64,000 nt of DNA from Leucobacter triazinivorans (GTDB taxonomy: Bacteria > Actinomycetota > Actinomycetes > Actinomycetales > Microbacteriaceae). The position numbers were made by a program, and so were the translations under genes. The notes beneath the pieces are model-generated. The model saw only the letters and a list, made by a program, of their open reading frames with translations, was not told the origin of the DNA and ran no database searches. The stretch is from contig NZ_CP035806.1 in the NCBI RefSeq assembly GCF_004208635.1, forward strand, positions 496,001-560,000, read 5' to 3'. Shown piece after piece: positions 35,928 through 45,065 of this stretch (positions within the stretch are counted from its first letter, which is position 1; each line of letters begins with the position of its first letter).

Positions 35928-36109
35928 AAGAACCCGGAATCGCGGGACGGAAGGACCCTGGGGCCGGCACGGACGCACCCGGGATCGCGCGACGCAAGAA
36001 CCCCGGGGGCCGGCACGGAAGAACCCGGGATCGCGGGACGCAAGGACCCGGGGGGCCGGCACGGAAGCACCCGGGATCGCGGGACGCAAGGACCCGGGGG
36101 CCGGCACAC
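35928..36109. repeat. 46-bp minisatellite, four copies
   Basis: Four tandem copies of a 45-46-base unit, with borders near 35928, 35973, 36019 and 36065. Each contains cccgggatcgcgggacgcaa and ends ccggcacgg. It lies just downstream of the citrate synthase stop, in the non-coding stretch 35670-36171, where I see no gene. Confidence 0.9.
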
Positions 36110-36171
36110 GATCCCGGCGCCTCGAGGCGACGGCAGCACCGCCATCGAGCGGGCGACCGCGCCGCGCCCCG

Positions 36172-37470
36172 CTAGCGGTCCAGGTGTCGCTCCGCGGAAC
36201 CGATGTAGAGCTGCTGCGGACGGCCGATCTTGGTCTGGGGGTCGATCCGCGCTTCGCGCCACTGCGCGATCCAGCCCGGCAGGCGACCGATGGCGAAGAG
36301 CACCGTGAACATGCGCGTGGGGAATCCCATGGCCTTGTAGATGACGCCGGTGTAGAAGTCGACGTTCGGGTAGAGCTTGCGCTCCTTGAAGTAGTCGTCC
36401 TCGAGCGCGATCTGCTCCAGCTCCTGCGCCAGGCCGAGCAGCGGATCGTTCACGCCGAGCTCTTCGAGCACGCGAGCGGCGCTCTCCTTGACGATGCGCG
36501 CACGCGGATCGTAGTTCTTGTAGACGCGGTGCCCGAAGCCCATGAGCTTCACCCCGTCCTCCTTGCGCTTCACCTTCTCGACGAAGGTCTCGACGCTCTG
36601 GCCGGAATCGCGGATCTGCGCGAGCATATCGAGCACGGCCTCGTTCGCACCGCCGTGCAGCGGCCCCGAGAGAGCGTTGATCCCCGCCGAGATCGACGAG
36701 AACATGTTGGCCCCGGTCGAGCCGACGAGCCGCACCGTCGAGGTCGACGCATTCTGCTCGTGATCGGCGTGCAGGATGAGGAGCTTGTCGAGCGCGTCGA
36801 CGAGCACCGGGTTCATCGTGTACTTCTCGGCCTTGTTGCCGAAGTTGAGACGCAGGAAGTTCTCGACGAAGTTGAGATCGTTGTCCGGGTACAGGAACGC
36901 CTGTCCGATCGACTTCTTGTGCGCGTAGGCCGCGAGCACGGGAAGCTTGGCGAGCAGTCGGATCGTGTTCACCTCGACGAACTCCGGCACGGTGGTGTCG
37001 AGGGAGCTCTCGTAGTAGGTCGACATGGTCTGCAGCCCGCCCGAGAGCACGGCCATCGGGTGAGCGGTGTGGGGCACGCCCTCGAAGTAGTACCGCATGT
37101 CCTCGTGCAGAAGCGTGTGACGGCGGATCTCGTCGTCGAAGGCGGCGAGTTCGTCGGTGGTCGGCAGCTCGCCGTAGATGAGCAAGTAGGCGACCTCGAG
37201 GAACGTGGAGTGCTGCGCGAGCTGCTCGATGGGGTATCCGCGATAGCGCAGGATCCCCTGCTCGCCATCGATGTAGGTGACCGACGACTTGGTCGAGGCC
37301 GTGTTGACGAACCCGTAGTCGAGAGCCGTGTAGCCGCTCTGCTTCGTGAGCGTGCTCACATCGATGGCCGAGTGACCGTCGACGGCCTCCACGATCGGCA
37401 GCTCGGCGGATCCGCCGGGGAACGTCAGCTGCGCCGTGGCCGGGCCCTGGCTCTGAGTCGATTCGGTCAC
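36172..37470 (-). CDS. gltA: Citrate synthase
   Basis: A 432-residue type II-like citrate synthase, first enzyme of the citric acid cycle. Catalytic regions [12 protein letters not shown] (His) and [15 protein letters not shown] (His) are visible, as is the large N-terminal extension typical of hexameric, NADH-sensitive forms. GTG start with GAGGAGACGAC upstream. Distinct from the shorter methylcitrate synthase at 47.0-48.2 kb. Confidence 0.96.
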   Translation of the reverse strand: MTESTQSQGPATAQLTFPGGSAELPIVEAVDGHSAIDVSTLTKQSGYTALDYGFVNTASTKSSVTYIDGEQGILRYRGYPIEQLAQHSTFLEVAYLLIYGELPTTDELAAFDDEIRRHTLLHEDMRYYFEGVPHTAHPMAVLSGGLQTMSTYYESSLDTTVPEFVEVNTIRLLAKLPVLAAYAHKKSIGQAFLYPDNDLNFVENFLRLNFGNKAEKYTMNPVLVDALDKLLILHADHEQNASTSTVRLVGSTGANMFSSISAGINALSGPLHGGANEAVLDMLAQIRDSGQSVETFVEKVKRKEDGVKLMGFGHRVYKNYDPRARIVKESAARVLEELGVNDPLLGLAQELEQIALEDDYFKERKLYPNVDFYTGVIYKAMGFPTRMFTVLFAIGRLPGWIAQWREARIDPQTKIGRPQQLYIGSAERHLDR

Positions 37471-37616
37471 GTCGTCTCCTCGTGGGTCTCATGCTGGCAG
37501 GGTGTCGGGTATGACACCGCAACTCTTCCACCTTATCGGCTCCGGAAGGGCCGATTCGCACCGCGGCTGCGCGGGGCACGCCCCCTAGAGTATCTCGACG
37601 TCGAGCGAAATGCGAT

Positions 37617-38723
37617 TCAGGAGGACGCGCGCCGCAAGCGGTCTGCAGCCGCTGCGACCGCCTCATCGCTCGCCGTGAGCGCGAGGCGCACGTGCCGCGG
37701 CGAGTGCTCGCCGTAGAAATGCCCCGGACCGACCACGATCCCGAGTCGCGCGAACGCCGCCACGCTCTCCCAGGCGTCCTCGCCGCGGGTCGCCCACAGA
37801 TAGAGGCCCGCCTCGCTGCCGTCGATGCGGTAGCCCACGGCTTCGAGCGCGGGGCGGAGCGTCTCGCGCCGCGCCCGGTAGCGCGCGCGCTGCGTGTCGA
37901 CGTGCGTCTCGTCGCCGAGCGCCGCGACCATCGCTGCCTGCACGGGCGCCGGCTGCATGAGGCCGGCGTGCTTGCGCACCGTCAGCAGACGCGCGATGAT
38001 GCGAGGATCGCCCGCGACGAACGCCGCACGGTAGCCGGCGAGATTCGACTGCTTGCTCAGGGAGTACGCGCTCAGCACGCCGCTGTGGTCGTCGCCCACC
38101 ACACGAGGGTCGAGGATCGACGGGACCGGCTCCGCGTCCCACGGCGACTCCCACCCGAACTCCGCGTAGCACTCGTCACCGACGATCACCGCGCCGAGCT
38201 CTCGTGCACGGGCCACGGCCACCTGCAGCGCGCCGACGTCCATCACGCGGCCGTCGGGGTTCGACGGCGAATTGAGCCACACGAGCCTCGTGTGCTCGGG
38301 CCACTCCGCAGGATCGTCACTCGGCACCGCATCGGCGCCCACGAGCGCCGCCCCGATCTGATAGCTCGGATAGGCGATCCGCGGAAAGACCACCGCTTCG
38401 CCCTGCCCGATACCCAGCAGGAACGGCAGCAGCGCCACGAGTTCCTTCGACCCGATCGTGGGCAGCACGGCGCTCGGCGCCACGGAGACCCCCCGTCGCC
38501 TCGAGAACCACTCGGCGATGGCCTCGCGCAGGGGAACAGACCCGGCGGTCGCCGGATAGGCGTGCGCGTCCGTCGCACCGGAAAGCGCAGCCTGCACACT
38601 CTCCGGCGAGGGATCGACGGGAGAACCGACCGACAGGTTGAGCGCCCCCTCGGGGTGGCGCGCCGCCTCCTCGGCGTACGGCGCCATCGCATCCCACGGG
38701 TAGTCGGGAAGGTCGTCCCGCAT
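37617..38723 (-). CDS. dapC: Succinyldiaminopimelate transaminase
   Basis: A 368-residue fold-type I PLP aminotransferase of the DAP pathway. NLSVGSPVDPSPESVQAAL, LVWLNSPSNPDGRV and the PLP-lysine region LSAYSLSKQSNLAGYRAAF are visible. It follows fdxA by only 4 bases, the same order as fdxC-dapC in M. tuberculosis (Rv1177-Rv1178). The start MRDDLPDYPWD at 38723 excludes an upstream in-frame extension. Confidence 0.93.
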   Translation of the reverse strand: MRDDLPDYPWDAMAPYAEEAARHPEGALNLSVGSPVDPSPESVQAALSGATDAHAYPATAGSVPLREAIAEWFSRRRGVSVAPSAVLPTIGSKELVALLPFLLGIGQGEAVVFPRIAYPSYQIGAALVGADAVPSDDPAEWPEHTRLVWLNSPSNPDGRVMDVGALQVAVARARELGAVIVGDECYAEFGWESPWDAEPVPSILDPRVVGDDHSGVLSAYSLSKQSNLAGYRAAFVAGDPRIIARLLTVRKHAGLMQPAPVQAAMVAALGDETHVDTQRARYRARRETLRPALEAVGYRIDGSEAGLYLWATRGEDAWESVAAFARLGIVVGPGHFYGEHSPRHVRLALTASDEAVAAAADRLRRASS

Positions 38724-38727
38724 GCGC

Positions 38728-39048
38728 CTACGCCCCCTGCGGCGGAAGCGCCGCGATGATCGGGTGGTCGAAGTCGTACACGCCCACCTTGGCGGCCCCG
38801 CCGGGCGATCCGATCTCGTCGAAGAACGCCACATTGGCCGTGTAGTAGTCGGCCCACTCGCTCGGCAGGTCGTCCTCGTAGTAGATGGCCTCGACCGGGC
38901 AGACCGGCTCGCACGCGCCGCAGTCGACGCACTCATCCGGGTGGATGTAGAGCGAGCGCTCGCCCTCGTAGATGCAGTCGACCGGACACTCGTCCACGCA
39001 GGCGCGATCCTTCACGTCGACGCATGGAAGAGCGATCACATAGGTCAC
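38728..39048 (-). CDS. fdxA: 7Fe-type ferredoxin
   Basis: A 106-residue ferredoxin. The cluster-binding region has [13 protein letters not shown] (3Fe-4S type spacing) and [15 protein letters not shown] (4Fe-4S), followed by the usual [18 protein letters not shown] tail. It carries electrons in the cytoplasm. GTG start. It heads the fdxA-dapC unit. Confidence 0.95.
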   Translation of the reverse strand: MTYVIALPCVDVKDRACVDECPVDCIYEGERSLYIHPDECVDCGACEPVCPVEAIYYEDDLPSEWADYYTANVAFFDEIGSPGGAAKVGVYDFDHPIIAALPPQGA

Positions 39049-39101
39049 GATGCCCGCCTTTCACTCGGGTGCAGTCGGATGGAATCCGAGACGCCTCCAT
39101 C

Positions 39102-41663
39102 CTACTCTCGGGCCGCCGCCTCCGCCGGGAGCGTGGGGATGGAGGTGGTTACCGTCGGCACCTCGGCCACCGTCACCGAGGGCACCCCGGTCTCTCCGTC
39201 ACGCGGCAGGATCCCGGCCGAGAGCCCGCGGAACGCGCCGAGATCCGCACCCTGATCCGCGAGGGCCACGTCGACGACCGCTCCGGGCACGATCTCCACC
39301 TCGGCGCCGCGCACCTGGACCGCCACCGGCCGCTCTCCCTCCAGCAGTTCGAATCGGATCCTCGACTGCTCGAGCGTCACGCCGATCCGCCGCTCCCGCC
39401 ACGCGAGCGAGAAACTCAGCTCCCCCCAGTGCGCCGGCAGTCGCGGGTCGAAGCTCAGGCGCCTGCCGGCGTCGCGCATGCCGGCGAAGCCCTGCACGAG
39501 CATCATCCATACGCCGCCGCACGAGGCGATGTGCACGCCGTCGGCGGAGTTGTGGTGCAGATCGTCGAGATCGACGCGCAGCGCGTGGTCGAAGTAGCGG
39601 TAGGCGAGCTCCCGATATCCCACCTCGGCTGCGATGATCGACTGCACGACGGCCGAGAGCGTCGAGTCGCCGGTCGTGAGCGCGTCATAGTACTCGAAGT
39701 CCCGTCGCTTCTCCTCGCGGGTGAACTCGTCACTCGCGAGCAGCAGCGCCAGCACCACGTCCGCCTGCTTGAGCACCTGGAAACGGTAGATCACGAGCGG
39801 GTGGAAGTGCAGCAGCAGCGGCTTCTGCTCGGGCGGGGTGGCGGCGAGATCCCACGTCTCACGCTCGAGGAAGTGGGCATCCTGCGGATGCACCTGCAGC
39901 TCTTCGGAGTACGGGACGCACATGCCCTCGGAGGCCTGCTCCCATGCCTCGACCTCGTCCGGATCCAGACGCAGGCGGCTCAGGAGGCGCGCGTAGTGCT
40001 CCGGAGCCTCGTCCGCGATCCGGCGCACCATCTCGACCGCAAAGCGCAGGTTGTACCGCGCCATCACGTTCGTGAAGAGATTGTCGTTGACCACCGTGGT
40101 GTACTCGTCGGGCCCGGTGACCCCGTGGATATGGAAGCGGCGCTCGCCGTCGGCGTCGGTGTGCCAGAAGCCGAGGCTGGTCCACAGCCGCGCGGTCTCA
40201 ACCGGGATGTCGCAGGCCCCGGAGAGGAGGTATTCGATGTCACCGGTGGCAGAGACGTATCGCGCGAGCGCATAGGTGATATCGGCGTTGATGTGGTACT
40301 GGGCGGTTCCCGCGGCGTAATAGGCGCTGGCCTCCTCGCCGTTGATGGTGCGCCACGGGAACAGCGCGCCCTCCTCACTCAGCATCGCCGCGCGAAGCCG
40401 GGCCTGGGGCAGCATGCGCTCCCTGGCGCGCAGGGCGTTGCGCGCCCAGAACGGCGTCGTGTACGTGAGGAAGGGCAGCGCGTAGACCTCGGAGTCCCAG
40501 AAGTAGTGCCCGCTGTAGCCCGATCCGGTGAGCCCCTTGGCGGCGATGCCGCGCCCGTCGGCCCGCGCCGAGGCCTGGGCCAGCTGGAACAGGTTCCAGC
40601 GGATCGCCTGCTGCACTCCGGGCTCCGCCTCGACGCGCACATCGCTGCGCGCCCAGAACCCGTCGAGGAATCGGCGCTGGTCGTCCCAGCGGGCCGCGGG
40701 GGGCTCGGCGGCGACGCTCTCCAGCGTGTGCACGCAGCGGTCGATCATCTCGGTGAGGCCGGCCGTCGCGGACGAATGGTAGGTGATGGTCTTCGTGAGG
40801 CGAACGGTACGGCCCGCGCGCGCGACGCCCTGGAACATGTGCCGTACCCGATCGGCCGAGGTCTCGACGCGCGTGCGCCACTCGGCATCGGAGCCCGATC
40901 CGTCGGACCCGCCGTCGAAGTCGTGATCCACTCCCACGCCCAGGCCCATTCCCGAATTGCGCACCCGGTAGCTGAGTACGCTGCGCGCGCCGTCGTGCAG
41001 TACCGGTCCGGCGTCGAGGATCCGATCCGTCAGCTGCTCGGATTTCCGCGGGTCGGCAGTCGCCGCCGCGGTGCCGGGGTGCTCGCTGTGGATCCGTCCG
41101 AGATCCTGGCGGTTGATGATGAGGCTCGAGACCGTGAGGTCGGCATCGGCGTCGAGCACGGTGACACGCATCTCGATGGTGGCCAGGTGCCGGGCTTCGA
41201 ACGACACCATGCGGCGGGTCTCGACCCGCACGCGCTTTCCCGTCGGAGTGATCCACAGCAGCGAGCGGGTGAGCGTCCCGGCACGCAGATCGAGGATGCG
41301 CTGCATGTCGACGATCTCTGACGAGGCCAGGTTGAGGCGCTCGTCGTCGACGTAGATGCGGATGGCCTTGGCATCCGGGGCGTTGACGATGGTCTGCCCG
41401 TGCTCGGCGAAGCCGTAGGCGCTCTCGGCGTGCTGAATGCGCCAGGTCTCGTGCAGGCCGTTGACGAAGGTGCCGTGGCTGCCGAGCGGGAGTCCCTCCT
41501 CGTGATTGCCGCGCAACCCCAGGTACCCGTTGCCGAGCGAGAACAGCGTCTCGTCCTGCCCGGACAGGGCGGGATCGAGACCGTGCACCACCAGGCGCCA
41601 CGGATCCTCGCCGAAGTCGCGGCGCAGCTCCCGCACCGGCACGTCGAAGAGCTCCGGGTTCAT
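39102..41663 (-). CDS. Glycoside hydrolase family 65 disaccharide phosphorylase
   Basis: An 853-residue GH65 protein: N-terminal beta-sandwich (about 1-280), then the (alpha/alpha)6 barrel with the catalytic glutamate in GVTGPDEYTTVVNDN, and a C-terminal jelly-roll (ending with the Ile/Thr-rich tail). GH65 members phosphorolyse maltose, trehalose, kojibiose or nigerose to beta-glucose-1-phosphate; the exact sugar cannot be read. It is coupled by ATGA overlap to a beta-phosphoglucomutase, which uses that product. No sugar transporter adjoins. Confidence 0.92.
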   Translation of the reverse strand: MNPELFDVPVRELRRDFGEDPWRLVVHGLDPALSGQDETLFSLGNGYLGLRGNHEEGLPLGSHGTFVNGLHETWRIQHAESAYGFAEHGQTIVNAPDAKAIRIYVDDERLNLASSEIVDMQRILDLRAGTLTRSLLWITPTGKRVRVETRRMVSFEARHLATIEMRVTVLDADADLTVSSLIINRQDLGRIHSEHPGTAAATADPRKSEQLTDRILDAGPVLHDGARSVLSYRVRNSGMGLGVGVDHDFDGGSDGSGSDAEWRTRVETSADRVRHMFQGVARAGRTVRLTKTITYHSSATAGLTEMIDRCVHTLESVAAEPPAARWDDQRRFLDGFWARSDVRVEAEPGVQQAIRWNLFQLAQASARADGRGIAAKGLTGSGYSGHYFWDSEVYALPFLTYTTPFWARNALRARERMLPQARLRAAMLSEEGALFPWRTINGEEASAYYAAGTAQYHINADITYALARYVSATGDIEYLLSGACDIPVETARLWTSLGFWHTDADGERRFHIHGVTGPDEYTTVVNDNLFTNVMARYNLRFAVEMVRRIADEAPEHYARLLSRLRLDPDEVEAWEQASEGMCVPYSEELQVHPQDAHFLERETWDLAATPPEQKPLLLHFHPLVIYRFQVLKQADVVLALLLASDEFTREEKRRDFEYYDALTTGDSTLSAVVQSIIAAEVGYRELAYRYFDHALRVDLDDLHHNSADGVHIASCGGVWMMLVQGFAGMRDAGRRLSFDPRLPAHWGELSFSLAWRERRIGVTLEQSRIRFELLEGERPVAVQVRGAEVEIVPGAVVDVALADQGADLGAFRGLSAGILPRDGETGVPSVTVAEVPTVTTSIPTLPAEAAARE

Positions 41664-42391
41664 GCGTCCATCTCCACGAGCTCGGCGAGATCCGCGACGA
41701 CGAGGTCGGCTCCTGCCGCCCTCAGTTCATCGCGACCCGCACCGCGGTCCACCCCGACGACCAGCCCGAAGCCCCCGGCCCGGCCCGCGGCGACCCCCGA
41801 CCCCGCGTCCTCGAGCACGACCGCCCGGGCGGGGGCGACACCGAGCAATTCGGCTGCGCGCAGGAACGTGTCGGGCGCCGGCTTGCCCGGCAGCCCCTCG
41901 CGCTCGGCAACCGCACCGTCGACCACCGCCGCGAAACGGTCCCGCAGCCCGGCGGCCGCGAGGACCGCCTCGGCGTTGCGCGAGCTCGACACGACCGCGA
42001 GCGGCCGCCCGAGTCGTGCGAGGCGGTCGAGCAGCACGAGCGACCCCGGATACGCAGCGATGCCGTCGCGCTCGAGCACCTCGGTGAAAGCGAGATTCTT
42101 GCGATTGCCGATGCCGACCACCGAGTCGAGATCGGCATCTCCGGGCAACCCCTCGGGCAGCGGGAGTCCGCGCGCGTCGAGCAGGGCCCGCACACCGGCG
42201 AATCGGCTGCGCCCGTCGAGCGACGCGAAGTACTCGGCCTCGCGATAGGGCGCGAGCCCGCGCGCGGCGAGGAATGCCCCGAATGTCTCCGCCCAGGCCC
42301 GGCGGTGCAGATCGACGGTGGGCGTCAGCACCCCGTCGAGATCGAACAGGTAGGCATCGTAGTCGTCGATTACGCGATCGGCCCTTCCCAC
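41660..42391 (-). CDS. pgmB: HAD-family beta-phosphoglucomutase
   Basis: A 243-residue HAD enzyme converting beta-glucose-1-phosphate to glucose-6-phosphate. Motifs: DLDGVLT (nucleophile and acid/base Asp), SSSRNAE (motif II), GKPAPDTF (Lys, motif III) and LEDAGSGV (motif IV). GTG 42391 is the best start in the frame, though its ribosome site is poor. Substrate and role follow from pairing with the GH65 gene. Confidence 0.88.
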   Translation of the reverse strand: MGRADRVIDDYDAYLFDLDGVLTPTVDLHRRAWAETFGAFLAARGLAPYREAEYFASLDGRSRFAGVRALLDARGLPLPEGLPGDADLDSVVGIGNRKNLAFTEVLERDGIAAYPGSLVLLDRLARLGRPLAVVSSSRNAEAVLAAAGLRDRFAAVVDGAVAEREGLPGKPAPDTFLRAAELLGVAPARAVVLEDAGSGVAAGRAGGFGLVVGVDRGAGRDELRAAGADLVVADLAELVEMDA

Positions 42392-42711
42392 AGCTGCATG
42401 TGCGATCCCGTCGCCTGTGCCAGTACGACGTATCGCCGGAACGCGTGACACACTATCAGCGCCCCCGGCGCCGACGTGAACGCCCGCGCCGGGGGCGCGC
42501 CGATGTTCGCATCGATGTGATGGAGCCGTGATGGAGCCGTGATGGAATCGCAACGGTCGGGCATGGGACCGCGATGGGGTGCGGCGCCCGGCGAGCGCGG
42601 GCGGGCGCCGGCTGGCGGGCGCTGGCGAGCGCGGGCTGGCGAGCGCCCCGCCGACCCTCCGCGGTCGCGGCCACCGCGGCGAGCGCGCCACCCCCGGCCC
42701 GAACCGACCGG
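42392..42711. other. 320-base spacer with simple repeats
   Basis: No gene is supported. Two direct repeat tracts are visible: three units of gatggagccgt-like sequence near 42518-42545, and gagcgcgggctggcgagcgc-type words at about 42595-42650. It separates argB from the phosphoglucomutase gene, and probably carries the promoter of the latter. Confidence 0.55.
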
Positions 42712-43614
42712 TCACGGGGTGACTTCGGTGCCGATCCCTCGCTCGGTGAAGATCTCGAGCAGCACGGAGTGGGGCTCGCGACCGTCGATGATCGCCGCCT
42801 TCGACACCCCGCCGCGCACCGCGTCGAGGCACGCGCGCATCTTCGGGATCATGCCCGATTCGAGACTGGGCAGCAGCTCGTCGAGCTCCGCGGCGGTGAT
42901 CGACGACACGAGCGAGTCGCGATTCGGCCAGTCCGCGTAGAGGCCCGCCACGTCGGTGAGGATCACGAGCTTCTCGGCGCCCAGCGCCGCGGCGAGCGCC
43001 GAGGCCGCCGCGTCGGCGTTGACGTTGAGGGAGTCGCCCGGCCGGTCGGCGTCGGGCGCGATCGACGAGACGACGGGGATCAAACCCGCATCGAGCATCG
43101 CGAGCACGGGGTTCACGCGCACGTCGATCACATCGCCGACGAGGCCGAGATCCACCAGTTCGCCGTTCACTTCGATCGGCGGTCGCCGACGCCCGACGAA
43201 GAGCCCGGCGTCCTCGCCGGTTGTACCCGCGGCGATGGGCCCGTGCGCGTTGATCTCGTCGACCAGTTCCGGGTTGACTTTGCCGGTGAGCACCATGCGC
43301 ACCACGTCCATCGTCTCGGGGGTGGTGACCCGATAGCCGCCCTTGAACTCGCTCTCGATGCCGAGCCGAGCGAGCATGGCGCTGATCTGCGGGCCGCCGC
43401 CGTGCACCACGACGGGTCGGATGCCGGTGTGCCTGAGGTACACCACGTCCTCGGCGAACGCCGTGAGCAGCGCGTCGTCGACCATCGCGTTGCCGCCGAA
43501 CTTGATCACCATGATCGCGTCGCGGAACTTCTTGAGCCACGGCAGCGACTCGATGAGCACCTGCGCCTTCCGGCTCGCGTGCTCGTGGTCGAGTGTTCTC
43601 GTGGTCGTGGTCAT
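42712..43614 (-). CDS. argB: Acetylglutamate kinase
   Basis: A 300-residue kinase of arginine synthesis phosphorylating N-acetylglutamate. [10 protein letters not shown] (residues ~38-47), [14 protein letters not shown], and the nucleotide region [12 protein letters not shown] with a late [12 protein letters not shown] are visible. No argD or argF follows, unlike the usual actinobacterial argCJBDF order. It is separated from argJ by a 34-base-arm hairpin. Confidence 0.96.
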   Translation of the reverse strand: MTTTTRTLDHEHASRKAQVLIESLPWLKKFRDAIMVIKFGGNAMVDDALLTAFAEDVVYLRHTGIRPVVVHGGGPQISAMLARLGIESEFKGGYRVTTPETMDVVRMVLTGKVNPELVDEINAHGPIAAGTTGEDAGLFVGRRRPPIEVNGELVDLGLVGDVIDVRVNPVLAMLDAGLIPVVSSIAPDADRPGDSLNVNADAAASALAAALGAEKLVILTDVAGLYADWPNRDSLVSSITAAELDELLPSLESGMIPKMRACLDAVRGGVSKAAIIDGREPHSVLLEIFTERGIGTEVTP

Positions 43615-43656
43615 GTGTTCCCGTCTCTCATCGTGCTGCGCGCTTCGCCGGCCCCG

Positions 43657-43735
43657 TCATCCTGCGCGAGCTTGCGAGTCGCAGGATCCAATCGGACACT
43701 ATGGATTCTGCGACTCGCAAGCTCGCGCAGAATGA
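43657..43735. repeat. Large hairpin between argJ and argB
   Basis: Two 34-base arms (43657-43690 and 43702-43735) match in 32 positions around an 11-base loop. Each arm contains gcgagcttgcgagtcgcag or its complement, the core of the repeat family also found at 21334-21477 and 48233-48456. In an argJ-argB transcript it would form a very stable structure. Confidence 0.9.
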
Positions 43736-43756
43736 CCGTGGAAGGGCCGCGCTGGA

Positions 43757-44914
43757 CTATGACGAATACGCGCTGTTCTCGTGCACGTAGTCGTGCGTGA
43801 GGTCGTTGGTGCGCACCGTGGCGGATCGCTCGCCGGCGAAGAGCTCGATCTCCACGCGCGTACGGCGCGGGGTGAGGTCGCACTCCTCGACCGGGCGGTC
43901 CGGCCCGCCGGCGTGGCACAGCCGCACGCCGTTGAAGGAGACATCGACCTGGTACGGATCGAAGGCGGCGGAGGTCGTGCCGATCGCCGCGAGCACGCGG
44001 CCCCAGTTCGGGTCGTTGCCGAAGATCGCCGCCTTGAAGAGGTTGTTGCGCGCCACTGAGCGAGCCACCTCGACGGCGTCGGCCTCACTCGCGGCGCCGC
44101 GCACCTCGATGTCGATGTCGTGACTCGCGCCCTCGGCGTCGGCCTGCAGCTGCGCCGCGAGCGAGTCGCACACCCCGGTGAGGGCCTGCGCGAACTCGTC
44201 CTCGGAGGGCGTGACGCCCGAGGCGCCGCTCGCGAGCAGAGTCACCTGGTCGTTCGTCGACATGCAGCCGTCGCTGTCGAGCCGGTCGAAGCTCACCGCG
44301 GTGGCGCGCCGCAGCGCGCGATCCAGCGCCGCGTCGCTGAGCCGGGCATCGGTCGTGATCACCACGAGCATCGTCGCGAGCCCCGGCGCGAGCATGCCCG
44401 CCCCCTTCGCCATCGCGCCGATGCTCCAGCCCTCCCCCGCGAAGACCGCGGTCTTCTCGACGGAGTCGGTGGTGAGGATCGCCGCGGGAGCGGTGGTGTC
44501 GTCGGCCGAGAGTGCCGCGACGAGCTTCGGCACGCCGTTCAGGATCTTGTCGCGGAAGGTCTGGTCTCCCGTGCCGATGAGACCCGTCGAGCAGACGAGG
44601 ATCCGCTCGGCGTCGTCCTCCCCCAGCGCAGCCGCTGCGGCTTCCGCCGTGAGCCGCGTGGTCGCGTACCCGAAGTCGCCCGTGAAGCAGTTGGCGCCGC
44701 CGGAGTTGAGCACGACGGCCCGGGCCGCGCCGTTCTGGGCGACCTTGCGGCTCCAGAGGATCGGGTTGGCCTGGGCTCGGTTGCTCGTGAACACCACCGC
44801 GCTCGCCGGCTCGGGGCCGTCGTTGACGACGAGCGCGAGGTCGGGCTTGTCGGTGCTCTTGAGGCCGACCGCGATGCCGGCGGACCGGAATCCCTGTGGT
44901 GTGGTAACGCTCAC
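43757..44914 (-). CDS. argJ: Glutamate N-acetyltransferase / amino-acid acetyltransferase ArgJ
   Basis: A 385-residue Ntn-type enzyme that recycles the acetyl group between N-acetylornithine and glutamate. It is cleaved autocatalytically between Ala and Thr. The cleavage region KGAGMLAPGLATMLVVITTD is visible with the A-T pair, and TNDQVTLLASGASG and GNDPNWGRVLAAIG follow. It lies between argC and argB. Confidence 0.96.
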   Translation of the reverse strand: MSVTTPQGFRSAGIAVGLKSTDKPDLALVVNDGPEPASAVVFTSNRAQANPILWSRKVAQNGAARAVVLNSGGANCFTGDFGYATTRLTAEAAAAALGEDDAERILVCSTGLIGTGDQTFRDKILNGVPKLVAALSADDTTAPAAILTTDSVEKTAVFAGEGWSIGAMAKGAGMLAPGLATMLVVITTDARLSDAALDRALRRATAVSFDRLDSDGCMSTNDQVTLLASGASGVTPSEDEFAQALTGVCDSLAAQLQADAEGASHDIDIEVRGAASEADAVEVARSVARNNLFKAAIFGNDPNWGRVLAAIGTTSAAFDPYQVDVSFNGVRLCHAGGPDRPVEECDLTPRRTRVEIELFAGERSATVRTNDLTHDYVHENSAYSS

Positions 44915-44949
44915 TGCTGCTCCTCCGACTCCCGCAACGGGATCCTGCT

Positions 44950-44996
44950 CCTGCTCTGATGCCCGCTCTGATGACTGCTCTGATGCCTGCTCTGAC
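44950..44996. repeat. Short tandem repeat between argC and argJ
   Basis: Four imperfect units of gctctgatgcct lie head to tail in the 151-base spacer. The spacer is unusually long for an arg operon. Confidence 0.65.
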
Positions 44997-45065
44997 CGAC
45001 GGACGAGAGTCTCGCCCGATTCGCCCGAATCCGCCGCGAAAGCCGCCTCTCGCGGTGCTCGCCGG

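Noticed and set aside
35928..36109. CRISPR-like array near gltA
   Set aside because: The units are contiguous and similar over their full length, so this is a minisatellite.
35816..37666. A 616-codon minus-strand frame over gltA and the minisatellite
   Set aside because: It is out of frame with gltA, and its repeated Pro/Arg/Ser peptides come only from the 46-base DNA repeat.
39024..41321. A 765-codon frame opposite the GH65 gene
   Set aside because: No domain is recognisable, and the GH65 catalytic motifs are on the other strand over the same bases.
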